Source: Laedolimicola ammoniilytica (GTDB lineage Bacteria > Bacillota > Clostridia > Lachnospirales > Lachnospiraceae). From it: a DNA stretch of 64,000 nucleotides. The notes below the pieces were generated by a model. It ran no database searches and had not been told where the DNA came from. It was given only the letters and a program-made list of their open reading frames with translations. Shown piece by piece: positions 7,241 through 13,909 of the stretch (the stretch's first letter is position 1; every line of letters begins with the position of its first letter). The DNA lies in assembly GCF_025567165.1 (NCBI RefSeq), contig NZ_JAOQKC010000015.1:20448-84447 (forward strand), in the 5' to 3' direction. A program made the position numbers and the translations under genes.

Positions 7241-8650
7241 ATGACTTACTTTATGAATCTGATTCACCTTGTATACAATTTCCTCTGGGGCGATCTGGTG
7301 ACCCTTCCCCTGCCTGGAGGAAGCTCTCTGGGGCTTTCGCTGCTGGTGCTGCTTCTGGCCCCGGCGGGAATTTATTTTACGATCCGAACCCGGGGACTTC
7401 CCTTCCGACTATTTCCGGAAATGCTCCGGGTCTCCATCGAAAAGCGCAGTCCGGAGCACAAAGACGGGATCTCGGGGCTTCAGGCCCTGATCGTCTCCAC
7501 GGCCACCCGGGTGGGCATGGGAAATCTCATCGGCGTGGTGGCGGCCATCTCTGCCGGAGGACCGGGTGCAGTCTTCTGGATGTGGGTGATGGCTCTTCTG
7601 GGCTCCTCCACCGCTTTCGCGGAGGCCACGCTGGCCCAGATCTACAAGCAGCGGGATCCCCTCTACGGCGGCTTCCGGGGCGGCCCGGCCTATTATATTC
7701 ACGCCCTGTTCGTGAAGCCCGGAAGCAAAAAGAAGCGTTCCGTCATTGCGGTGCTCTTCGCCCTCTCCGGTCTCCTGTGCTGGTGCGGCATCAGCCAGGT
7801 TATCGGAAATTCCGTATCCTCAGCCTTTCAGAACGCCTTCCACATCCCGCCGCTGTACACCACTATTGTACTGGTTCTGGTGGCTGCTTTCATCGTACTT
7901 CGGAAAAACGCGACTGTGAAGGTGCTGGATGTGGTGGTTCCGATTATGGCGGGCCTGTATTTTGTCCTGACACTTTTCATCATTTTCAAAAATATCGGAC
8001 AGGTTCCCGCCGTCTTCGCCCGCATTTTTGCAGAAGCCTTTGGCGTCCGTCAGGCTGTTGCCGGAGGCATGGGCGCAGTCGTTATGAACGGTATCAAGCG
8101 CGGCCTCTTCTCCAACGAAGCAGGAAGCGGTTCCGCCCCCTGCGCAGCAGCCGCAGCTGACATCAGCCATCCGGCTAAGGAGGGACTTCTGCAGGCCCTG
8201 GGCGTCTTCATAGACACCCTGCTCATCTGCAGCTGTTCAGCTCTGATTATGCTTCTGACGCCTGTCTCTCTGACCGACGGGCTCCAGGGCATGGATCTGT
8301 TACAGACCGCCATGCGCTACCACATCGGTGAAATCGGCGTGATCTTTATCGCTGTCATTCTATGGTTATTCAGCTTCTCCACCTTTATCGGGATCCTGTT
8401 TTACGCCCGTTCCAATGTGGCCTACCTCTTCGGCGATAACTGGATCTCCCAGACTCTTTACAAGGTACTGGCCCTGGTGATGCTCTTTATCGGTGGACTG
8501 GCGGCCTACACCTTCGTCTGGGATCTGGGCGACATCGGTATCGGCCTGATGACCATCTTCAATATGATAGCACTGATTCCCCTGTCTCCAAAGGTGATCG
8601 AAAGTCTGAAGGATTACGAGCAGAATCACCGGCATGATAAGACGCTGTAA
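7241..8650 (+). CDS. Alanine/glycine:cation symporter (AGCS family)
   Basis: A sodium- or proton-coupled amino-acid importer of the inner membrane with 469 residues. The ATG at 7241 follows AGGGAG by 7 bases; an upstream in-frame start would run through the promoter region. Family blocks visible are GIYFTIRTRGLPFRLF, GISGLQALIVSTATRVGMGNLIGVVAAISAGGPGAVFWMW (the long substrate and sodium-site signature), YGGFRGGPAYYI and GIKRGLFSNEAGSGSAP. About ten hydrophobic segments are present. It stands alone on the plus strand and ends at a strong bidirectional terminator. Substrate specificity (Ala or Gly) cannot be told from the sequence. Confidence 0.93.
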   Translation: MTYFMNLIHLVYNFLWGDLVTLPLPGGSSLGLSLLVLLLAPAGIYFTIRTRGLPFRLFPEMLRVSIEKRSPEHKDGISGLQALIVSTATRVGMGNLIGVVAAISAGGPGAVFWMWVMALLGSSTAFAEATLAQIYKQRDPLYGGFRGGPAYYIHALFVKPGSKKKRSVIAVLFALSGLLCWCGISQVIGNSVSSAFQNAFHIPPLYTTIVLVLVAAFIVLRKNATVKVLDVVVPIMAGLYFVLTLFIIFKNIGQVPAVFARIFAEAFGVRQAVAGGMGAVVMNGIKRGLFSNEAGSGSAPCAAAAADISHPAKEGLLQALGVFIDTLLICSCSALIMLLTPVSLTDGLQGMDLLQTAMRYHIGEIGVIFIAVILWLFSFSTFIGILFYARSNVAYLFGDNWISQTLYKVLALVMLFIGGLAAYTFVWDLGDIGIGLMTIFNMIALIPLSPKVIESLKDYEQNHRHDKTL

Positions 8651-8671
8651 ATTCATCGTTTTCCGAAACAC

Positions 8672-8716
8672 AAGCAGCCAACAGATTTTCTATTCTTTCA
8701 TCTGTTGGCTGCTTTT
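8672..8716. terminator. Bidirectional terminator between AGCS and rlmH
   Basis: Perfect 14-bp arms, AAGCAGCCAACAGA (8672-8685) and its complement (8701-8714), with a T-run on both sides. It serves the convergent AGCS and rlmH genes. Confidence 0.8.
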
Positions 8717-8723
8717 CTGCCCC

Positions 8724-9203
8724 CTATTTATGATAGGGTTCGTTTTTCATAATCCGATAGCTCCGGTACAGCTGCTCCAGCAGTACCACCCGCATCAGCT
8801 GATGGGGAAAGGTCATACGGGAAAAGCTTAAAGCGTAATCCGCCCGCTTCATGACCGCCGGGGCCAGACCTAAGGAACCGCCAATCACAAAAGCAATGTG
8901 GCTGGTACCGCTAATACCCAGGCTCTCAATCTTTTTGGACAGCTCCACAGAATCCAGCATCTTTCCCTCAATAGCCAGGGCGATCACATAGGCGTCGTCC
9001 TTCAGAGTCTTCAGAATCCGCTCCCCTTCCTTTTCCCGGATGGCCTGCTCCTCTGCCTCGCTGGCGCCGTCCGGCGTTTTTTCATCCGCCAGTTCCACAA
9101 TTTCCAGCTTGCAGTAGCGGCTCAGGCGCTTGGAATATTCCTTGATGGCGTCCGTAAAATATTTCTCTTTTATTTTGCCCACTACGACACAGGTTATTTT
9201 CAT
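8724..9203 (-). CDS. rlmH: 23S rRNA pseudouridine-1915 N3-methyltransferase RlmH
   Basis: This SPOUT-class methyltransferase modifies pseudouridine 1915 in helix 69 of 23S rRNA. The 159 residues are the normal length. It begins MKITCVVVGKIKEKY, contains LAIEGKMLDSVELSKKI and the knot signature FVIGGSLGLAP, and ends in the near-invariant LLEQLYRSYRIMKNEPYHK. Its start overlaps the stop of the metallo-beta-lactamase gene by 4 bases, so the two are translationally coupled. Confidence 0.97.
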   Translation of the reverse strand: MKITCVVVGKIKEKYFTDAIKEYSKRLSRYCKLEIVELADEKTPDGASEAEEQAIREKEGERILKTLKDDAYVIALAIEGKMLDSVELSKKIESLGISGTSHIAFVIGGSLGLAPAVMKRADYALSFSRMTFPHQLMRVVLLEQLYRSYRIMKNEPYHK

Positions 9204-10000
9204 AATTCAATCACATCCACATCCTCCGGAATCAGAAGGTTTCCGGTAAAATATGTTTCTCCCTCCGCCCGGTACAGCTCCTGGCGACGGGCGATATTCT
9301 TATCCTCCGTATGGTACAACACCAGATTTTTCACATGCAGGCGCTCTGCCAGCTCGCAGGCGTCCTTTACTGTAGAATGATGCTTTTCATAGGGCCGGAA
9401 GATGTCAGCCTGCCCGTCCAGACAGAAGGCCTCGTGGAGAAGCCAGTCGCTTTCGGCGGCATACTGCTCCTCTTTCTCATTGTAGGGCTCGTCACCGCAG
9501 CAGGTCAGTTTTCGACCATCCCCCAGATCACACATGTAACCGTACTGCTTTGCCTTGGTGGAGCCGATATCAAAGAAGGTGTAGGTGTGCCCCAGAATCT
9601 TCTTCTGCTCACCGTCGGACACGGGAACCAGATGTACCCGGTCGCCGATGAGCTTCGTCTCTTTTTTGTTCAGCAGCATCTCCGCCAGGGTCCGAAGCAT
9701 TTCCGTCAGTTCCTGATGGGCGTAGATATAAGCCTCTCCCTGATACTTTCCGGCGTTCATATTCTGGCAGATCACACGCAGCATCCAGATAATTCCCATC
9801 ACATGATCGATATGCTTGTGGGTTACAAAAATATGGTGAATGTCGTTGACGTCAATCCCTGCCCGCTTCAGTCTTGCCAGGATTTCACTGCCGCCTCCTC
9901 CGTCCACCAGAAAATGACCTTCTTCACTGGTTAAAACATAACAGGTATTATAACATTCCGTCACCAGCGCACTGCCGGTTCCCAGAATTGTAAGTTTCAT
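9200..10000 (-). CDS. Metallo-beta-lactamase fold hydrolase (RNase Z/ElaC-like)
   Basis: A cytosolic 266-residue MBL-fold enzyme with no signal peptide. The metal motif is THKHIDH (His61, His63, Asp65, His66), with later ligands likely in CCGDEPY, WLLHEAF and LVLYHTED, in the order seen in RNase Z/ElaC-like proteins. It begins KLTILGTGSALVTECYNTC, the RNase Z-type start GTGSA. Typical RNase Z proteins are longer and carry a flexible arm, which is absent here, so a tRNA 3' processing role is not shown. It overlaps rlmH by 4 bases and probably forms a two-gene unit. Confidence 0.85.
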   Translation of the reverse strand: MKLTILGTGSALVTECYNTCYVLTSEEGHFLVDGGGGSEILARLKRAGIDVNDIHHIFVTHKHIDHVMGIIWMLRVICQNMNAGKYQGEAYIYAHQELTEMLRTLAEMLLNKKETKLIGDRVHLVPVSDGEQKKILGHTYTFFDIGSTKAKQYGYMCDLGDGRKLTCCGDEPYNEKEEQYAAESDWLLHEAFCLDGQADIFRPYEKHHSTVKDACELAERLHVKNLVLYHTEDKNIARRQELYRAEGETYFTGNLLIPEDVDVIEL

Positions 10001-10089
10001 AGGGAATTCCTCTCTTTTCTGTAAAATATTCTTTCATAAAATCTTTTTTATCTTACCAGAGCTACCCGGGGTTGGCAAGAAGCTTCCCG

Positions 10090-10130
10090 AAAAAAAAGTC
10101 GTACCACAGAGATTTTCTGTGATACGACTT
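10090..10130 (-). terminator. Terminator of the NfnAB-like operon
   Basis: A 15-base stem (10096-10110 with 10116-10130, one mismatch) followed on the minus strand by eight T residues, 22 bases after the downstream gene's stop. Confidence 0.85.
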
Positions 10131-10151
10131 TGGACTCACATGATGTGCGAT

Positions 10152-11540
10152 TTATTTCTGGCTCAGGTATTCGTGGATACCCTTTGCAGCCTCTTTGCCT
10201 GCGCCCATTGCCAGGATAACGGTAGCAGCGCCTGTTACAGCGTCTCCGCCTGCGAATACGCCGGCCTTGGAGGTAGCTCCTGTATCCTCTGCAGCAACGA
10301 TACATTTTCTCTTATTGATTTCCAGACCCTTGGTCGTAGAGGAAATCAGCGGGTTCGGGGAGGTTCCCAGAGACATGATAACGGTATCAACGTCGATATC
10401 GAATTCAGATCCCTCTACCTCTACCGGGCGTCTTCTTCCGGAAGCATCCGGCTCGCCAAGCTCCATGCGAACGCAGCGGATACCCTTTACCCAGTCATTC
10501 TCATCCTCGAGAATCTCTACCGGGTTGGTCAGCAGATCAAAGATGATGCCCTCTTCTTTTGCGTGATGTACTTCTTCCTTACGTGCCGGGAGCTCTTCCT
10601 CGGAACGACGGTAGATGATATGTACCTCAGCGCCCAGACGCAGTGCCGTACGGGCAGCGTCCATGGCCACGTTACCGCCGCCGACTACAGCAACCTTCTT
10701 GCCGTGGAAGATCGGGGTATCATACTTCTCATCAAAAGCCTTCATCAGGTTATTTCTGGTCAGGAACTCGTTTGCGGAGAATACGCCGCAGGCTGTCTCG
10801 CCCGGGATACCCATAAACTTCGGAAGTCCTGCACCGGATCCGATAAATACAGCGTCAAAGCCTTCATTCTCCATCAGCTCGTCGATGGTTACAGACTTTC
10901 CGATGATAACGTCAGTCTCGATCTTCACGCCGAGAGATTTTACATTTTCTACCTCCGGAAGGACTACGCCGTCCTTCGGAAGACGGAACTCCGGAATACC
11001 GTATACCAGAACGCCGCCTGCTTTATGCAGTGCCTCGAAAATGGTTACATCATAACCAAGCTTAGCCAGGTCTCCTGCACAGGTCAGGCCTGCAGGGCCG
11101 GAACCGATCACAGCAACCTTCTTGCCATTCTTCTCTGCGGGAGCTGCCGGCTTAATGCCCTGCTCTCTTGCCCAGTCAGCTACAAAACGCTCCAGCTTGC
11201 CGATGGAAACAGCTTCGCCCTTGATACCGCGGATACAACGACCCTCACACTGGCTCTCCTGGGGACATACACGTCCGCAGATAGCCGGAAGCGCGGAAGA
11301 CTCGCTGATAACGCTGTATGCCTTTGCAAAATCGCCTTCCTTTACTGCGCCGATGAAATCCGGAATATGAATCTGTACCGGGCAGCCTTCCATACATTTT
11401 GCTTTCTTACATCCGAGACATCTCTGTGCCTCTTCTACTGCCTCGTCCTTATTGTAGCCAAGGCAGACCTCATCGAAATTCGTAGCACGAACCTTCGGAT
11501 CCTGCTCTCTTACCGGAACCTTCTTTAATACGTCAGCCAT
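10152..11540 (-). CDS. NfnB-like / glutamate synthase small-subunit-type flavoprotein
   Basis: This 462-residue FAD/NADPH oxidoreductase has two cysteine sets at its N-terminus (Cys41, 44, 49, 53 and Cys88, 92, 98, 102) for two [4Fe-4S] clusters, a first dinucleotide site GSGPAG (146-151) and a second GGGNVAMDAAR near residue 287. These are shared by GltD and by NfnB, the large subunit of NADH-dependent ferredoxin:NADP oxidoreductase. No glutamate synthase large subunit is nearby; the gene directly upstream is an NfnA-like protein that overlaps it by 1 base (TAATG). The pair therefore more likely performs flavin-based bifurcation between NADH, ferredoxin and NADP. Databases often label such genes gltA. 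Confidence 0.85.
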   Translation of the reverse strand: MADVLKKVPVREQDPKVRATNFDEVCLGYNKDEAVEEAQRCLGCKKAKCMEGCPVQIHIPDFIGAVKEGDFAKAYSVISESSALPAICGRVCPQESQCEGRCIRGIKGEAVSIGKLERFVADWAREQGIKPAAPAEKNGKKVAVIGSGPAGLTCAGDLAKLGYDVTIFEALHKAGGVLVYGIPEFRLPKDGVVLPEVENVKSLGVKIETDVIIGKSVTIDELMENEGFDAVFIGSGAGLPKFMGIPGETACGVFSANEFLTRNNLMKAFDEKYDTPIFHGKKVAVVGGGNVAMDAARTALRLGAEVHIIYRRSEEELPARKEEVHHAKEEGIIFDLLTNPVEILEDENDWVKGIRCVRMELGEPDASGRRRPVEVEGSEFDIDVDTVIMSLGTSPNPLISSTTKGLEINKRKCIVAAEDTGATSKAGVFAGGDAVTGAATVILAMGAGKEAAKGIHEYLSQK

Positions 11541-12424
11541 TACTTGTCACCTCCGCAATTTCCACATCCGCCGTGATGTGTTTTTCCTTCCTTGTATGCA
11601 AGCATGCGGCGGCCTTCTTCTGTCTTGTACATAGCTGCACGCTTCATAGCCTGATCGAAATCGATCTTGTGGCCGTCAAACTCCGGTCCGTCTACACATG
11701 CAAACTTAACCTCATCGCCTACAACCACACGACAGGCTCCGCACATACCGGTTCCGTCTACCATGATCGGGTTCATGCTGACAATGGTCGGAATTCCAAG
11801 CTTCTTGGTGGTCAGGCAGGCGAACTTCATCATGATCATCGGTCCGATGGCTACGCACAGATCGTAGTGATGACCCTCGCTTACCAGCTTCTCCAGCATA
11901 GCAGTACCTACGCCCTTGAAGCCGTAGCTTCCGTCATCGGTACACAGATACAGATTACCAACCTTGCTCATTTCCTCTTCCATGATCAGGATGTCCTTGG
12001 AACGGGCGCCGATGATGATATCGCACTCTACGCCATGATCATGAAGCCATTTTGCCTGGGGATATACCGGAGCGGTTCCTACGCCGCCGGCGATGAAGAT
12101 AACCTTCTTCTTCTTTACCTCTTCGAAATCGTCTGTTACCAGCTCGGACGGACGTCCCAGCGGTCCCACGAAGTCAAGGAAATAATCTCCCTCTTTCAGA
12201 TCTACCATCTTGCTGGTAGATACACCGATGGGCTGGAATACGATCGTAACGGTTCCTGCTTCTCTGTCATAATCACAGATAGTCAGCGGAATACGCTCCC
12301 CTGTCTCATCCAGTCTTACGATAATAAACTGTCCCGGCTGACAAGATGCTGCCACTCTCGGAGCGAGGACAACTTTCTTGTAAACATTTGCAGAGAGCTG
12401 CTCTGCTTTTACAATCTTGAACAT
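11540..12424 (-). CDS. NfnA-like / sulfide dehydrogenase-type FAD and [2Fe-2S] subunit
   Basis: This 294-residue ferredoxin-NADP reductase-fold protein carries the flavin motif RIPLTI (residues 44-49), GVGTAP (115-120) for NAD, and a C-terminal iron-sulfur site with Cys228, Cys231 and Cys243. The position where PyrK has its first cluster cysteine is Asp223 here. One-Asp, three-Cys ligation is known for NfnA, which supports NfnA over PyrK. A Gly/Cys-rich tail (HHGGCGNCGGDK) closes the protein. CAGGAGGGAACGT precedes the ATG. It is joined to the NfnB-like gene by a 1-base overlap and acts in cytosolic electron balance between NADH, NADPH and ferredoxin. Confidence 0.87.
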   Translation of the reverse strand: MFKIVKAEQLSANVYKKVVLAPRVAASCQPGQFIIVRLDETGERIPLTICDYDREAGTVTIVFQPIGVSTSKMVDLKEGDYFLDFVGPLGRPSELVTDDFEEVKKKKVIFIAGGVGTAPVYPQAKWLHDHGVECDIIIGARSKDILIMEEEMSKVGNLYLCTDDGSYGFKGVGTAMLEKLVSEGHHYDLCVAIGPMIMMKFACLTTKKLGIPTIVSMNPIMVDGTGMCGACRVVVGDEVKFACVDGPEFDGHKIDFDQAMKRAAMYKTEEGRRMLAYKEGKTHHGGCGNCGGDK

Positions 12425-12591
12425 ACGTTCCCTCCTGGAGTATAGTCTTGCGGATCCTTGAATACCCGCTTAAGGGCCGTCGGAACATATCCCACGGCCA
12501 AATTTAACTCATCTTTAATATAATAATGCAATTCCCCGCAGATTTCAACCGTTAGATTGATTTTCTGCGCAAATAATCCCATAAAATCCAT
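12409..12591 (-). CDS. Possible small ORF ahead of the NfnA-like gene
   Basis: A 60-codon open frame from ATG 12591 that overlaps the NfnA-like start by 16 bases. I recognise no family. The peptide has a mixed N-terminal half (FAQKINLTVEICGELHYYIK) and ends DPQDYTPGG. Its last codons contain the ribosome site of the next gene. No good ribosome site precedes it, though a second ATG follows at 12582. Its codons are richer in A/T-ending Leu codons than its neighbours. It could be a leader peptide, a gene remnant or chance; confidence is low. Confidence 0.3.
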   Translation of the reverse strand: MDFMGLFAQKINLTVEICGELHYYIKDELNLAVGYVPTALKRVFKDPQDYTPGGNVCSRL

Positions 12592-12612
12592 AATTCCAAC
12601 AATCTTAATTTT

Positions 12613-12915
12613 TTACACCTCATAATCGAAGCAGGCGCGATCGCAGGTGGCAGGCTTAATGATCTCAGTCGCTACCGCCACATGAAGCGGGTGTACCTGA
12701 TAGGCCGCCAAATCCTCCGCGGTCTCCACGTCAGACACCAGCAGCAGCTCCCGGTTGCTTCCCGGAAGCCTGTTCAGCTTCATTTCCGCGAAGGTCAGGC
12801 CCTTAATCTGACCTACCAGGGCCTTCAGACGGGCGTCCGCCTCTTTTGCAAGCGCTTCCTTTTTCTCCTCCGGGAAATCCTCTTTGAAGTTCCACATAAC
12901 CAGATGCTTTACCAT
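12613..12915 (-). CDS. Dabb-family (stress-responsive A/B barrel) protein
   Basis: This 100-residue protein has the Dabb signature: MVKHLVMWNFKED at the start, KALVGQIKGLTFAEMKLNR in the middle and a closing YQVHPLHVAVATEII containing the H-P-x-H motif. Dabb domains are dimeric ferredoxin-like barrels, some catalytic and many of unknown role. The ATG follows a GGAGGAAGTAATT ribosome site. It lies 16 bases after the zinc-ribbon protein gene on the same strand. No substrate can be deduced. Confidence 0.88.
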   Translation of the reverse strand: MVKHLVMWNFKEDFPEEKKEALAKEADARLKALVGQIKGLTFAEMKLNRLPGSNRELLLVSDVETAEDLAAYQVHPLHVAVATEIIKPATCDRACFDYEV

Positions 12916-12931
12916 AATTACTTCCTCCTCT

Positions 12932-13888
12932 TTATTCTTCGCCGGCTGTGTCGGTATTCGCAGCCGGAAAATCCAGTTTATAGGCCAGTACCAGCGGTTC
13001 GCTGACCATACCCTTTTTATTGATAGCTACAGCACAGAGGTGCACGTCCCCCTCCTCAGTCAGCTCCACCGGCTCCTCGTAACGGGTACTCTCCTTTGTC
13101 GGTTCGGTCCCGTCCAGTGTATAATAGATGGAGCCATACTCTGCCGTCAGGTTCAGTCTCAAATAATAATTATAGATGCCCTCCGGTGTATCGCAGACCG
13201 GCTTCTCAATGCGATAGGCGGCAAGAGTCTCCCGGATATCCTCATAGGGGCAGTCCTCTATGACAATGCTGACCATCTCCGTCTGTCCCGTCTCATTCAG
13301 CAGATTCATCATATCCAGATACAGCTCCTTCAATCCTCTGCCATCACCCCGGGCCTTCGTTTCTGCCTCGATGGCCTGTTCCATATAAGTTACAGCAGCA
13401 TCTCTGTCTCCGACTTTCGCATAAGCGTCCGCCAGCAGGCGGAATACTTCTGTATCGTCGGACTTTTTCCCACCCTGCAGCTTCTGTGCCCGGAGCAGAT
13501 ACGGGATAGCCTGTTCGTACTCCTCTTTTTCCGCATACCGTCTTCCCTTCCGAAGCTGGTAGGAATAATTATGATCGCTGGTTATCGCGGAATAGGAGAA
13601 CCAGGATACGCAGCCACATACAAGGACCGCAGCCAGAAAAAGAAGACACTTATAACGAAAACGCAGGACCATCGGTTTCTTCTTTTCCCGAAACGGCTTC
13701 TTCTCTCCATTCTCCACGGGCGTTTCCGGATTCGGCGTCGTTCCGATCCCAGGTTCTTCCGGCTCCTCGCGGCCTATCAGAAGCTCATCCAGGGGATCGT
13801 AATCCGGAACAATCTGTATTTCATGACCACAGTGATCACAGTATATTTTTCCGGGCTCCAGTTCGTTCCCGCAATTCGGACACTTCAT
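12932..13888 (-). CDS. Zinc-ribbon membrane protein with TPR and chitobiase-like C-terminal domains
   Basis: This 318-residue protein of unknown function has four parts. Residues 1-25 form a zinc ribbon (CPNCG then CDHCG). A Pro/Glu linker follows, then one membrane segment at about 80-100 (LLFLAAVLVCGCVSWF). Helical repeats resembling TPRs run from about 115 to 210 (AEKEEYEQAIPYLLRAQ, ADAYAKVGDRDAAVTYMEQAI). The last part, from about 225, contains YYTLDGTEPT, the hallmark of the chitobiase/beta-hexosaminidase C-terminal domain. The ATG at 13888 has GAGAGGAAG ahead; a TTG at 13909 is less likely. It starts 21 bases after the ftsK stop, so it is probably cotranscribed with ftsK. Confidence 0.75.
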   Translation of the reverse strand: MKCPNCGNELEPGKIYCDHCGHEIQIVPDYDPLDELLIGREEPEEPGIGTTPNPETPVENGEKKPFREKKKPMVLRFRYKCLLFLAAVLVCGCVSWFSYSAITSDHNYSYQLRKGRRYAEKEEYEQAIPYLLRAQKLQGGKKSDDTEVFRLLADAYAKVGDRDAAVTYMEQAIEAETKARGDGRGLKELYLDMMNLLNETGQTEMVSIVIEDCPYEDIRETLAAYRIEKPVCDTPEGIYNYYLRLNLTAEYGSIYYTLDGTEPTKESTRYEEPVELTEEGDVHLCAVAINKKGMVSEPLVLAYKLDFPAANTDTAGEE

Positions 13889-13909
13889 AAGGCTTCCTCT
13901 CTTTTGCAA

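Noticed and set aside
10119..11528. 469-codon open frame antisense to the NfnB-like gene
   Set aside because: It lies fully opposite a gene with clear cofactor motifs, has no ribosome site and shows low-complexity Cys/Ser/Leu composition. Such antisense frames arise from codon bias.
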